Below, piece by piece: positions 17,017 to 26,003 of a DNA stretch of 64,000 bases; within the stretch, counting starts at the first letter, position 1; each line of letters begins with the position of its first letter. The notes beneath the pieces are model-generated. The model had not been told where the DNA came from. It ran no database searches and was given only the letters and a program-made list of their open reading frames with translations. Origin of the DNA: Chryseobacterium sp. ON_d1 (lineage in GTDB: Bacteria > Bacteroidota > Bacteroidia > Flavobacteriales > Weeksellaceae); assembly GCF_006829085.1 (NCBI RefSeq), contig NZ_BJTC01000005.1, positions 62,001 to 126,000 on the forward strand, in the 5' to 3' direction. Made by a program: the position numbers and the translations under genes.

Positions 17017-17547
17017 TTAAAAAGGATAGCTGAAATTCTTATATTGTCTGTCAAAGGAGTGTAGATCATGGTCATCGTTTTTTCTATTGAAGGTTCCTGT
17101 AGATAGATTAATCTCTCCCAGTCCGAAATAATACTTTTCGCTTTCATAAAGCCTTATATGATAATGTTTCACAATATCCATCATCCTGTCAGACTGATAA
17201 GACCTTGTTATCTTTTTTTTGTTTGACCAGAAGAAAGAATGATCTGAGTTTATTCCTCCTGTCTTTATCTGAGCATGTTCAAAATCAAGCTGGCTTAATA
17301 TTTCTTCAAATTCACGAATAAAGTTTTGTAATTCCCTTGTATCGTCGATAAGCCATCTTTCTGTTCTTCCAAAAGAAATAAGAATATTGTCATAATAATA
17401 AGCTGGTTCCTGGGTGGCCTGAGAGAAAATTTCCGGATGAAAATAAAAATATTTCTAATCCCGCATTTTATTGTTAATGAAGTTTAGAAAACCGGTATAG
17501 TCCTCATCCAGCATGATAGCTCCGTAAAAATAATTCCATTCGTACAT
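17017..17547 (-). pseudogene. Orphan gene interrupted by an in-frame TAG
   Basis: From the ATG at 17547 the frame reads MYEWNYFYGAIMLDEDY and on for 30 codons, meets TAG at 17455-17457, and then stays open as a normal-looking protein (KYFYFHPEIFSQATQEP, then GRTERWLIDDTRELQNF) to TAA at 17017-17019, 177 codons in all. No start codon follows the TAG for a long way. I do not recognise the family; its small acidic, aromatic-rich character and SUKH-gene neighbour suggest an immunity-type protein (weak inference). It is a recent single-base inactivation or a sequencing error. Confidence 0.75.
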
Positions 17548-17561
17548 TGAAATTTAATTTT

Positions 17562-17930
17562 TTAATTTTTTCTTTTAATTTTTTCCATCTTCTTTCCCTT
17601 TGCCAGCTCATCGATCAATTTATCCAGATACCGTATATTTCTCATGAGTTCATCTTTAATTTCTTCCACACGATATCCACAAATAAGGCCTTTAATTAAT
17701 GAAACATTAGGATGTATCTGTGGGGCCTGATCAAAAAAAGTGATAAAATCGTTTCTTCTATCAATTTGTTCCTGCAGTCCTTTTTCATCGTAGCCTGTAA
17801 GCCAGCAGATAATTTCATTAACTTCTGATTTTGTACGTCCTTTTTTTTCTGCTTTTTGAACGTAATGCGGATAGACGCTGGCAAAAGCAGTTGTGAAAAT
17901 TTTGGTGTTCTTCATGGGCATTGAGGTCAT
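17562..17930 (-). CDS. DUF2200 family protein
   Basis: A 122-residue cytosolic protein with the family hallmark [21 protein letters not shown] (split here around residues 16-36), then [13 protein letters not shown] [15 protein letters not shown] and [20 protein letters not shown]. The family is widespread and uncharacterised. Start choice is open between ATG codons at 17930, 17921 and 17915; homologues usually begin close to the third (MKNTKIF). The gene stands just upstream of the broken orphan gene and downstream of a SUKH-like gene. Confidence 0.85.
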   Translation of the reverse strand: MTSMPMKNTKIFTTAFASVYPHYVQKAEKKGRTKSEVNEIICWLTGYDEKGLQEQIDRRNDFITFFDQAPQIHPNVSLIKGLICGYRVEEIKDELMRNIRYLDKLIDELAKGKKMEKIKRKN

Positions 17931-17968
17931 GAGGGTTTACGATCTTAACTTTTGAACAACGGAAGTAA

Positions 17969-18724
17969 TTATTCGTATTCTTTTAAATAGTTTACTGTTT
18001 TTTTCTCCACAAAATCATACCATGAAGAGCTTATTTTAATCATTTTAGGGATATTTTCATGAGCAAAAATATAGACATTCCGATTTTCAGGATTATAAAA
18101 CAGCTGGTCTCCATCTCCATACAGCCAGAATTCTCCGATGAGCAGATATGGCTGGTCCTCTATCATTTCATAACTTAATTCTTCAAAATTTATTTCTAAA
18201 CCTTCAAATTTTAATGTTGAAATATTTTGATAGAAGATGGACAGCTCCTCAGGAAATTGTAGAGAGAGTTCTTTTTCTTTGTTGTGTATTGCCTCAATTT
18301 TCACCCCATTTTTAATGCAATCAGTATCACTGTAAGATTTTGTCAGCTGCTTCAAAAACTTAGGGTAAATGGTTTTTAGATGCCCAAACTTATTTTCAAC
18401 TGTTTTTCGAAGGTGCTCTTCTTTTTGTTTTTCCTGTTTACAGAAGTCGCTGAATTCTTTTTCCCATCCCTTTTTATAACGGTCAGACCATTGGGGATCT
18501 GCTTTTTGAGAGATAAGCCAGTCGTAAGCGCCCAGCTGTCCAATATATAAATTACGGACTCCGCTAAAGCTGTCTTTAGGCTTTATACTGAGAAAAGTTC
18601 TTCTGCCACATATTTTTTCAATGTCTTCTGTATAGACTTTGAACCATTCCATCCATTCCTCAGCGTTGAGTTTTCCTTCCGAGAGATCAGAGAATATATG
18701 GATAATTTCCTGTCTTGATATCAT
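17969..18724 (-). CDS. SMI1/KNR4 (SUKH)-like protein with N-terminal extension
   Basis: A 251-residue cytosolic protein. The C-terminal 110 residues look like a SMI1/KNR4 domain: EKELSLQFPEELSIFYQNIS (about 152-171), LYGDGDQLFYNPENRNVYIF and the closing SSWYDFVEKKTVNYL. The N-terminal part (about 1-140, Trp- and Lys/Glu-rich) is not recognised. SUKH proteins commonly act as immunity proteins against contact-dependent toxins; that role is inferred from the family only, since no toxin gene is nearby. It is five bases from the next gene upstream, so cotranscription with the hydrolase is likely. Confidence 0.7.
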   Translation of the reverse strand: MISRQEIIHIFSDLSEGKLNAEEWMEWFKVYTEDIEKICGRRTFLSIKPKDSFSGVRNLYIGQLGAYDWLISQKADPQWSDRYKKGWEKEFSDFCKQEKQKEEHLRKTVENKFGHLKTIYPKFLKQLTKSYSDTDCIKNGVKIEAIHNKEKELSLQFPEELSIFYQNISTLKFEGLEINFEELSYEMIEDQPYLLIGEFWLYGDGDQLFYNPENRNVYIFAHENIPKMIKISSSWYDFVEKKTVNYLKEYE

Positions 18725-18729
18725 ACTTT

Positions 18730-19506
18730 TTAAACCAGTTTTTTCAGTTCATTTTCTAAAATTTTATTGAATTCTTCAGGTTTTTCCAGCATAGGATAAT
18801 GCCCAACGCCTTTAATGGTTACATAATCATAGCTTTTCAAATATTTCCGGTTGTTTTCCAAATGGGTAGGGGAAGCATCAGAGTTGATCGCTATGACAGG
18901 CACTTGAATCTGTTTCGCCAATAAGTTGAAATCTGTTTTATATAAAGGACGGAGTGCATTGATTGCCAGTTCAGGTTCATTTTGAAGAAATTCACGCTGT
19001 ATCCTTTCTTTTACAGCAGGTGGTGTTCCTTCTGCAAACAAAAATTGCGGCAGAAGGTTTTCCACAGTGTATTTGAAATTTTTTCTGTACTGGGAAAGTA
19101 CTTCTTCAGTTTGTTCTTGAGTAAATGATTCGTCCAGGTTTTTCAATGTATCTATCAGAAGTAAAGCTTTTACTTTTGGAATTTTTAAAGAAGCTTCCAA
19201 AACATAAGCTCCTGACATTGAATGTCCCACAAGAACTATTTCCTGAGGATCAACCGCTTCAGCGACTGCTTTAATGTCATCAGCATATCCGGCGCTTGTC
19301 CATTCCTGTCTGGAAGAATCTGATTTTCCATGTCCGGCAAGATCCATCAAAACAATATGATATTGGTTTTTGAAATATTCTTTCTGCTCTTCCCACCATT
19401 CGGTATTGCCTAGCCATCCATGGATGAAGATAAGAGTAGGAGTTCCATTTCCGGATTCTTTATAATAAATTTTTTGACCGTCTGACGAGAGTGCATATTT
19501 TTCCAT
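18730..19506 (-). CDS. Alpha/beta hydrolase (cytosolic)
   Basis: A 258-residue hydrolase without a signal peptide. Features are FIHGWLGNTEWW (27-38), the DLAGHGKSD segment, the nucleophile elbow GHSMSGAYV (Ser near 96), a late acid in AINSDASPTHL and the catalytic His in GVGHYPMLEKPEEFN. This pattern suits esterases, lactonases and haloperoxidase-like enzymes; no substrate can be named. Confidence 0.88.
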   Translation of the reverse strand: MEKYALSSDGQKIYYKESGNGTPTLIFIHGWLGNTEWWEEQKEYFKNQYHIVLMDLAGHGKSDSSRQEWTSAGYADDIKAVAEAVDPQEIVLVGHSMSGAYVLEASLKIPKVKALLLIDTLKNLDESFTQEQTEEVLSQYRKNFKYTVENLLPQFLFAEGTPPAVKERIQREFLQNEPELAINALRPLYKTDFNLLAKQIQVPVIAINSDASPTHLENNRKYLKSYDYVTIKGVGHYPMLEKPEEFNKILENELKKLV

Positions 19507-19691
19507 TTCAACAGAAGTAAATTGGTGTGTTATATTTTAAGCCCAATTTACAAAAAGACTGTTAAACATCTAATGATCTGAGTTGAAAAACAAGATTGTC
19601 TCAAAAAACAAAAAATCTGACTTTTGATGTTGGCTGCATCGAATCTTCGATTTCTGATGTTGAAAGTACTTTTAAGACGCTCTCGCTAAAT

Positions 19692-20525
19692 TTATTTTTT
19701 ATCTTTTGACCTCAGATTTACGATAATAATAGCATAAGGTGTTCCCAGGAGATCTTTTATTTCACATTTAAAGAAAATAAGGTCTTTTAAAAACCGTTGA
19801 TGAGAAATCTCAATCCGGTATTCTATTCCTGTAGGCATGGCCTTGGTAGCAAAACCTTCCAGGTTGTCTATTTCATATGGGCCGGTGTTTCCCATGAAAT
19901 TGAAAATCTCTCTTAATGTACAGTTCATAATAAAAACAGAAGGTACAATAGGATAATTTTCAAAATGACCTTTGCACTGATTAGGCGTAAAAGGACTGAG
20001 TAAAACAGTAAACTGATGTTCATTTTCTATTACAATAAGTCCCTCCGGAAGATTTTCATCATAGTTTTCTATTGGCGTATTATTGTAATAATCTTTATAA
20101 AAAAGTTTAAATATATCTTTGGCGATAATATGATAATCAAGCTCGAAAGAGTAGAGTGCTTCTCCTGAATGATTATCTCTCATCAGAAGTGATGATTTGC
20201 CTTTTCTTTTGGATTCTAAAAAACTCTCACAGGTGATAGAGGCAGAATCAGATTTTTTATAAGAAAGCTGTCTTATTCTTACTTTTTCACCCATAAAATA
20301 AATCGGGTCTTTGGAGGTGGTATTTAAAAGTCTGTATAAATTACAGCTTCCTAATGATGATAATATTTTTATCAGTTTTGAAAAGTTTTCATTGCTGAAA
20401 TTATAATTTGAAATTTGGGTCTCTATTCTGTTTCCATTGAAAACAGTGTTTTCAGGAATGGAAATATAAGGGTGGGTTTCTCCAAGATATGGAATGATGT
20501 TTTCTTTGATGTCGGTTGTTGTCAT
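19692..20525 (-). CDS. Hotdog-fold protein, FabZ/AfsA-like
   Basis: A 277-residue cytosolic protein. The C-terminal half holds TPNQCKGHFENYPIVPSVFI (about 181-200), a clear echo of the FabZ-type GHFPxxPIMPG hotdog motif with the His retained, followed by a long central helix. The N-terminal half could be a second hotdog, so the whole may be a double-hotdog such as AfsA-like or dehydratase/thioesterase-like enzymes. The acyl substrate is unknown and no fatty-acid or aryl-polyene genes are adjacent. It faces a gene-free DnaA-box region upstream. The 185 bp downstream (19507-19691) hold no gene. Confidence 0.65.
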   Translation of the reverse strand: MTTTDIKENIIPYLGETHPYISIPENTVFNGNRIETQISNYNFSNENFSKLIKILSSLGSCNLYRLLNTTSKDPIYFMGEKVRIRQLSYKKSDSASITCESFLESKRKGKSSLLMRDNHSGEALYSFELDYHIIAKDIFKLFYKDYYNNTPIENYDENLPEGLIVIENEHQFTVLLSPFTPNQCKGHFENYPIVPSVFIMNCTLREIFNFMGNTGPYEIDNLEGFATKAMPTGIEYRIEISHQRFLKDLIFFKCEIKDLLGTPYAIIIVNLRSKDKK

Positions 20526-21083
20526 TTGAATGAGGGATTATTGGGTTAAATCTATTTTTCATTTGTGGATAACTTTTCATCGTTTTGCTCACTGTGTTTA
20601 TGTATAATATGTTTAAATAATGTGTTTATTTTTATTGTTAAATCAGCACAGATCATTGTTAATCACTATCAATCCTATATTATTTTTCTGTAAGTAATCT
20701 TTTAAATTATTGAATATAATGATGTTGTGTTATTTATTTCTTTAGTTGGTGATTTGTTTTTTACTGCAATTTATAAAAAATATTCATAATCAATTATGAA
20801 TATTTGTTTACCATATTGTAAATTTTATATGGATAAGATCCCCGTCGGAATTAAAAAATGGATTAAGTTATCCACAGTATTTTATCCACATATTTTTCTA
20901 TCGTGAAATGTTCTATGGAAAACTATTTTCTTATTAAATAAATGGATTATAGATGATTATGGCTTTTGGTTTAGTGTCTTAAAAAACTTATCCATAGTTT
21001 ATCCACAGCGAAGAATGAGGTGAGGAAAAGTTATCCACAATTTGTTATATTGTTATTTCATGAAAAAAGATGATTACAAAATC
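20526..21083. other. DnaA-box cluster, candidate chromosomal replication origin
   Basis: This 558-bp gene-free, very AT-rich block contains five perfect TTATCCACA boxes: minus strand at 20564-20572; plus strand at 20868-20876, 20882-20890, 20999-21007 and 21031-21039. TTATCCATA variants lie at 20828-20836 (minus) and 20988-20996 (plus). An AT-only-like stretch (20580-20825) with a 28-bp palindrome could be the unwinding element. The density and clustering are those of an oriC. Against it: dnaA, dnaN or gyrB are not adjacent and gene direction does not flip here. Confidence 0.7.
20778..20805. repeat. 28-bp palindrome in the candidate origin
   Basis: AAATATTCATAAT (20778-20790) and ATTATGAATATTT (20793-20805) are perfect 13-base arms separated by two bases. 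It lies in the AT-rich half of the DnaA-box region, about 60 bases before the main box cluster. Confidence 0.85.
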
Positions 21084-22235
21084 TTATTTTTCTGATAGAA
21101 GTTTTTCCAGTATTATTTTCCCATCAGCATTATCTGGATTTAATTGAAGTGACTTTTTATAATTTTTGATAGCCGATTTTTTATCTCCTTTTTTAAGGTA
21201 TGCTTCCCCTAGGCTGTCATAAGCATTCCATGAATCTGGATGATTTTTTACATTTTGTTGAAATAAGTCAACTGCAATATTGATATTTCCTGCACGAAGT
21301 TGTTTGTATGCACGATTATTAACGAAATCTTCTGTTGGAAGAATTGTATATCCAAATTCTTTTGAAAGAGCATCAAAACGTAGCTGGATTTCTTTTGGAG
21401 TCATTAATACTGTACTATAATTATCAAAAAACCAATTCTTATAAATAAATTTTAAACCGTCAAAAATGCTTTTATATGTTACTGAGAAATGATTTTCTTC
21501 TTTATAGTACTTAAAATCCCAATCAAAAGTTGTGGAAGAAAATTGTTTAAGTTGTTCTGTAATCAGATTAACCTTTTGGAGATCTTCATCTCCGATGGTG
21601 ACAAACATTTTGCCTTTTAGATTTTTTTGTTGCAAGATTCTATTAAAATCAGCCATTATCAGAATATTTTCATCATGAATGGCTGGACTTATCAGAATCG
21701 TAGATTGGAATAAATCTGGTAGCGTATTTTTGGCATACAAAGCAAATTCACCCGCCAGCGAATGGCCCATCAAAATTCTATAAGGTTGAGTTTTAAAACG
21801 TAAATTTATTTGGGGAATCACTTCCTGATCAAGAAATTTCAAAAACCTTCCAGCACCATCAGTGACTGATATACTGGAAGGGTCTTCTTTTCCATTGACT
21901 GCATTATGACGGATATTTAAATCTTTTCCTCTGTTGACATTGACTATGGCTACAACGATTATTTTAGGAATTCTGTTCCGATCATAATCTGATAGATAGT
22001 CAGCCATTTGAGACACATATTTAAAATGAGCATCACCATCCAGTAAATATAGGACAGGATAAGTTTGTGAAGAGGAATATCCCTCTGGTAAATGAACCCA
22101 TATACTTCTCGGTTGATTAAGGATTTTTGATTCGATCAGAAAGGCTGTATCTTGAAAAGCTGGAATTTTTTCAAGCTGGGAAAATGCGAAAAAGAAGCAT
22201 AGAGAAAAAAATAAAAGAAAAGTTTTTTTCCACAT
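21084..22235 (-). CDS. Secreted IroE-type esterase with C-terminal TPRs
   Basis: A 383-residue protein starting at the ATG at 22235, giving a signal peptide (FFSLCFFFAFSQ). The putative-esterase domain (about 20-265) has YPVLYLLDGDAHF, the nucleophile elbow GHSLAGEFA and a late ENHFSVTYKS His. The C-terminal 90 residues form TPR repeats (SWNAYDSLGEAYLKKGDKKS). Enzymes of this esterase-D/IroE group cut small esters, including siderophores; a periplasmic role is expected but the substrate is unknown. It is the first gene on one side of the DnaA-box region. Confidence 0.85.
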   Translation of the reverse strand: MWKKTFLLFFSLCFFFAFSQLEKIPAFQDTAFLIESKILNQPRSIWVHLPEGYSSSQTYPVLYLLDGDAHFKYVSQMADYLSDYDRNRIPKIIVVAIVNVNRGKDLNIRHNAVNGKEDPSSISVTDGAGRFLKFLDQEVIPQINLRFKTQPYRILMGHSLAGEFALYAKNTLPDLFQSTILISPAIHDENILIMADFNRILQQKNLKGKMFVTIGDEDLQKVNLITEQLKQFSSTTFDWDFKYYKEENHFSVTYKSIFDGLKFIYKNWFFDNYSTVLMTPKEIQLRFDALSKEFGYTILPTEDFVNNRAYKQLRAGNINIAVDLFQQNVKNHPDSWNAYDSLGEAYLKKGDKKSAIKNYKKSLQLNPDNADGKIILEKLLSEK

Positions 22236-22308
22236 AAGAGGATAAGTTATTAAAATTATAGATATTGTATCGTTCTTTCTGATATATTGCTTTCTCAAAA
22301 TGTTTTTC

Positions 22309-22812
22309 CTATTTATGATCTTTATAAATGTTCCAGAAGTTAAAATCGGTCATGGGAGCATCTGTTATCCCGATATTTCTTCCCATCGTTACAATCTGTC
22401 CTCTGTGGTAAGTTCCATGAAGAATAGCATGCTGGATATACTCATATTTGGAAAAGTCACACTGGAACCATTGAGATTCTATTTTTACATTTTTAGACAG
22501 ATCATCTTCGGATAGACTTTCCACGTAATCGACCAGTTTTTGGGAGTTGTTTTTGATGGCATTGAAAATATCTTCTTTGGTATGTACTGCAGCCGTTTTT
22601 TCAAAATCAAATTCATTGTTTTCAGCAATGTGGCTCCACCAGTATTCCTGGGTCTGCCAGATATGATGCAACGTTTTTAAAATTGTAGGGAAGCTGGAAA
22701 TAGTTTCCTGATTCAGCTGTTCATCGGACTTTGTGGACAACCAGTCAATGTATTTGTTGACTACCCAATTGTTGTACTGGGCACTTTTACTGACTAATGT
22801 TTTTAAGCTCAT
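22309..22812 (-). CDS. DinB family protein
   Basis: A 167-residue four-helix-bundle protein of the DinB/YfiT superfamily. The likely metal ligands are His near 49 (KTLHHIWQTQEYWW) and the late pair in HAILHGTYHRGQIVTMGR, the typical HxxxH position. Members bind a divalent metal and many are bacillithiol- or mycothiol-type S-transferases, but Bacteroidota members are mostly uncharacterised. It lies upstream of the esterase and 32 bp downstream of the isomerase gene. Confidence 0.85.
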   Translation of the reverse strand: MSLKTLVSKSAQYNNWVVNKYIDWLSTKSDEQLNQETISSFPTILKTLHHIWQTQEYWWSHIAENNEFDFEKTAAVHTKEDIFNAIKNNSQKLVDYVESLSEDDLSKNVKIESQWFQCDFSKYEYIQHAILHGTYHRGQIVTMGRNIGITDAPMTDFNFWNIYKDHK

Positions 22813-22844
22813 ATTATTGATATTTAGTTGGTTTGAATGAGATG

Positions 22845-23228
22845 CTATAATCCAAAATGCCGGTCTTTATCGGTATTTTCAGGATGAATGAGTGCTTTGT
22901 TACTGTATGTTGCCGTTTCAAAATCACTGATGTTGACAGAAAGAAAAGAAATATCGGCAAGGAGTTCAGAAAGCCGGATGCAGATCTGTCTGGAAAGGTT
23001 AGCTTTTTGTTCTTTAGAGCGCCCTTCCATAATATACCCGAATACGTGCAGAAAACTTCTCTTATCGGTGCCCAGCCTGTAATACTGATACGGCTGAAGC
23101 CTTACTTTAATATCATTGGGGGCAAAAAGACCTGTTTCATCAGCCGCTTTATAAACGGTATCCATTAATTCGTCAGGGGATCTCTGCTGAAGAATATCCT
23201 GTGAACAATCTATAATAAAATGAGGCAT
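22845..23228 (-). CDS. 5-carboxymethyl-2-hydroxymuconate isomerase (CHMI) family protein
   Basis: A 127-residue protein of the tautomerase superfamily. The catalytic Pro follows the initiator Met (MPHFIIDCS), and MDTVYKAADETGLFAPNDIKVR, GYIMEGRSKEQKA and the Arg-rich RQICIRLSELL match the family. In homoprotocatechuate degradation the enzyme isomerises a ring-fission product, but no other genes of that pathway are present here, so its true substrate is open. Confidence 0.85.
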   Translation of the reverse strand: MPHFIIDCSQDILQQRSPDELMDTVYKAADETGLFAPNDIKVRLQPYQYYRLGTDKRSFLHVFGYIMEGRSKEQKANLSRQICIRLSELLADISFLSVNISDFETATYSNKALIHPENTDKDRHFGL

Positions 23229-23292
23229 CGATTATATTTTGTGGTTTGATTTTGTGTGAGATAAAAATAATAAAAATATCGATGGATATTCC

Positions 23293-23325
23293 AAATAAAA
23301 AACCGTTCTGAAAACAAAACGGTTT
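23293..23325 (-). terminator. Terminator of the serine hydrolase gene
   Basis: On the minus strand AAACCGTT...AACGGTTT (eight-base stem, ten-base loop, 23300-23325) runs into TTTTATT, 34 bases after the serine hydrolase stop. Confidence 0.8.
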
Positions 23326-23358
23326 GAAAATGTGTATTTTTCGCTGTTAAATGCCGGT

Positions 23359-24969
23359 TTATAGATCCAATTTTTTGATGCTGTATTGCGGCTTTACGAT
23401 ATTGGACATATCCAGAACAATATCATAACTTCCATCTTCAGCGATAAGGAAATCATAGGCATCCAGAGCCATACTTTTACCATCATTATTAAGTCCCCAG
23501 TTATAGCTCCAGTCATTATTATATCTGAATTTAAAACGACCTTTACTCAGTTTATAATTTTTCAGGAAATAAATATCCGGATTTTTGGGATCTGCCTGTA
23601 ACGGGATATCTTTTCCGTCCCAGCCATTAGGGGTGGCGTCACCAACGATACCCCATGAAGAAATATTGGTGGTTCTTTTAACTGTTTTCTCGGTTCCGTC
23701 CCGGAAACGAATGACGGCAGTATCCAATTTTTCATTCTGATCCGGTTTATATGTAAAGGAAAATTTTTCATCCAGTTGAAATGTTGTATTGCTTACAGGC
23801 AGCAAAGAGCATCTTGAATAGCCGTCTTCTCTGAAAATGATCTGCCCGTCAACAACAGATACATAGTAATTTGTGTTCCCGGAAGAATAGGTTCCCTCCA
23901 TTTTTTTTAATGCCGTAAGGTTTACTTTTGCGGGAGTAGGAATGCTGTAAGGCTTATTATATAATATTTTTTCAATCTTAGGGATGATGAGATCTGTGTG
24001 TGACAATGCTGAATTGGATATCACGATGAGACAGATGTCATCTTCTAGAACCCTGTAATATCTGCTTCTGTAACCTGGTCCGCCACCATCGTGTCCTACT
24101 GTTTTTTTATCAAAAACAGATGAAACCTGAAACCCCAGCCCATACTGATCATTAAGATAAGGGGTAAAAGCTTTTTCTATGGTCTCTTTTTTCAGGATAG
24201 TGTAGTTTTTGAGCGCCTCATTGAATTTAAAAAGATCTTCCACCGTAGAATACATAGCTCCGGCACCAAAAGGATGGTCGGTTTTGAACCGTAATGCCTC
24301 ATTTGATCTGTTATCAGACAGAAATTCATAACCAAATGCTTTGTTTTGATCTGTTACGTTATTGAAATTGAAACCTGTATGGTTCATATTCAGAGGTTTC
24401 AGGATATTATTTTCTATAACCTGATCATAATTCAGACCGGTAACTTTTTTAATAATATAACTCAGAATATAGTATCCGGAATTGGAGTAATCCCATTTTT
24501 TACCCGGCGAAAAATTGAAAGGCTTAGCAGAAATATATTGTATAAATGTTTTTTCATCAACAGTGTTTTCTGAACCTGTTTCATTCGGGATACCTGAAGT
24601 GTGGGAAAGCAGATTTGCGAGTGTGATACTGTCTCCTTTGGGAAAATCAGGATAATACTTTGAGAGTCTGTCATTCAAAGATAATTTTCCCTGTTCTTCC
24701 AGCTGAAGAAGAATGGTGGCAGTGAACATTTTTGTAGTGGAGAAAATCCGGTAGAGGCTGTTATTGGTATTTTTCTCTTTTTTAGGAGCATTTCTGTAGC
24801 CATAGCTTTTTTCGAAAATGATTTTACCTTTTTCAGCAACCAGGACAGAACCGCTGAACAGACCAGCCTTGTCGTAAGTCATGAATAATTGTTCCAATTT
24901 TTTTGCTTTCTGTGAGAAAAGAGGAGTTGCCGCAAGTAATAAAAAGAGGCAGGTTATAATGGGTTTCAT
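23359..24969 (-). CDS. Secreted serine hydrolase, class C beta-lactamase fold
   Basis: A 536-residue periplasmic protein with a signal peptide (about 1-19, LLLAATPLFSQ). The penicillin-binding fold motifs are STTK (77-80), YSN (161-163) and HDG (293-295). After the roughly 340-residue catalytic domain there is a 190-residue beta-rich tail of the kind seen on Bacteroidota esterases/D-aminopeptidases. True beta-lactamase activity is unlikely with this motif set and length; peptidase or esterase activity is more probable. It has its own terminator. Confidence 0.88.
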   Translation of the reverse strand: MKPIITCLFLLLAATPLFSQKAKKLEQLFMTYDKAGLFSGSVLVAEKGKIIFEKSYGYRNAPKKEKNTNNSLYRIFSTTKMFTATILLQLEEQGKLSLNDRLSKYYPDFPKGDSITLANLLSHTSGIPNETGSENTVDEKTFIQYISAKPFNFSPGKKWDYSNSGYYILSYIIKKVTGLNYDQVIENNILKPLNMNHTGFNFNNVTDQNKAFGYEFLSDNRSNEALRFKTDHPFGAGAMYSTVEDLFKFNEALKNYTILKKETIEKAFTPYLNDQYGLGFQVSSVFDKKTVGHDGGGPGYRSRYYRVLEDDICLIVISNSALSHTDLIIPKIEKILYNKPYSIPTPAKVNLTALKKMEGTYSSGNTNYYVSVVDGQIIFREDGYSRCSLLPVSNTTFQLDEKFSFTYKPDQNEKLDTAVIRFRDGTEKTVKRTTNISSWGIVGDATPNGWDGKDIPLQADPKNPDIYFLKNYKLSKGRFKFRYNNDWSYNWGLNNDGKSMALDAYDFLIAEDGSYDIVLDMSNIVKPQYSIKKLDL

Positions 24970-25056
24970 TTAATTTTTTTAAATAAGACACTTTTAAGTG
25001 TGATAATATTACATGTGTTTCAAAAAATATTGTATTGATGGAAGGTTGGTGATGAT

Positions 25057-25491
25057 TTATTTAATTTGAATTAATGTCTTAATACCTTGAATCATAATCA
25101 TAGATGCTTTTCCTGTTTCGATAAAATATTTTACAATTTTTCCATGTTCCAGAATGATTTTTCCAAAAGTGAGTTTCTCCTCTCCGTACCCCTTAAAGTT
25201 TCCATACAATCCATTTTCGGCATGTATAATTAGACCGGATTCTAAAATTCCGTTTTCGGATGTGATCAGTTTCTGAGTTGTTAAAATGCTGTAATTTTCA
25301 GAGTTAATAATAGTAGAGCAGATCAACAATTCTTCTTCATTTAATTGGATTGGGATGTCAGAATATTCATCGAAAAAAGAGGAGTTGTTTTCATAAAACT
25401 TTGTCCATTGAAAAGCATCGTAGGGTTTAATAGTAGCTCTTTTTATTTTTGAGATACAGATACGGTGTTTTGATTGATCTTTTTTTTTCAT
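25057..25491 (-). CDS. Hypothetical cytosolic protein (144 aa)
   Basis: Not recognised. The product is basic at the N-terminus (MKKKDQSKHRICISKIKR), with a predicted alpha/beta composition and no membrane segment. Its start overlaps the stop of the preceding gene by four bases (ATGA), so it is the last gene of a four-gene translationally coupled unit of orphan genes. Confidence 0.7.
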   Translation of the reverse strand: MKKKDQSKHRICISKIKRATIKPYDAFQWTKFYENNSSFFDEYSDIPIQLNEEELLICSTIINSENYSILTTQKLITSENGILESGLIIHAENGLYGNFKGYGEEKLTFGKIILEHGKIVKYFIETGKASMIMIQGIKTLIQIK

Positions 25492-25991
25492 TTAATCCGA
25501 ATTTTTATTTCATCTGCTATTTCACATGCTTTGGCTTCGGTGATCCAATCTACAATTCTAGTTTCAACGCCTTTCTGTATAAGAACAACAGAATAGGTTG
25601 AGCCACTCAGAGAAATGTGATAACGGACTCCAAATTTATATTTGTCTACTTGAAAATCTTTCACCTGAACCCGATCAATTTCTTCTTTCAGATAAGTTTT
25701 TTGTTTTGTAAACAGCTTGTTTTTATATTGGACTGTTATTTTTTCAGGGTCAATAGTGAGTATTGTTTTTCCAAAGGTATTCCATAACCAGATATACAGA
25801 AATACTATAAAAAATGCTGCAAAGGGAGTGGCAAATGAAATATAGTTTAAAATGAAAAAGAAACCTTCCGCCCGGATGCTTACAACAGGAATAATAACCA
25901 GAATTAGACAGGAAAGTACGAGTAAACCTATACCTAATATAATGGTCAATATCCAATTAGTTTTATTTTTTATTTTAATGATAACTGGCAT
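25488..25991 (-). CDS. Hypothetical two-helix membrane protein with PH-like domain
   Basis: A 167-residue protein with two membrane segments (about 11-32 and 42-70) followed by a soluble beta-rich domain (ILTIDPEKITVQYKNKLF then KYKFGVRYHISLSG), which resembles bacterial PH-like/YcxB-type domains on membrane anchors. Function is unknown. It sits 12 bp after the previous gene and overlaps the next. Confidence 0.7.
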   Translation of the reverse strand: MPVIIKIKNKTNWILTIILGIGLLVLSCLILVIIPVVSIRAEGFFFILNYISFATPFAAFFIVFLYIWLWNTFGKTILTIDPEKITVQYKNKLFTKQKTYLKEEIDRVQVKDFQVDKYKFGVRYHISLSGSTYSVVLIQKGVETRIVDWITEAKACEIADEIKIRIK

Positions 25992-26003
25992 AATCGGATC
26001 TCT

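Noticed and set aside
16929..17147. 72-codon minus-strand frame
   Set aside because: It is an alternative frame of the interrupted 17017-17547 gene, whose own frame is protein-like over its full length.
19570..19690. Possible insertion-sequence remnant downstream of the hotdog gene
   Set aside because: No transposase similarity, terminal repeats or target duplication could be seen.
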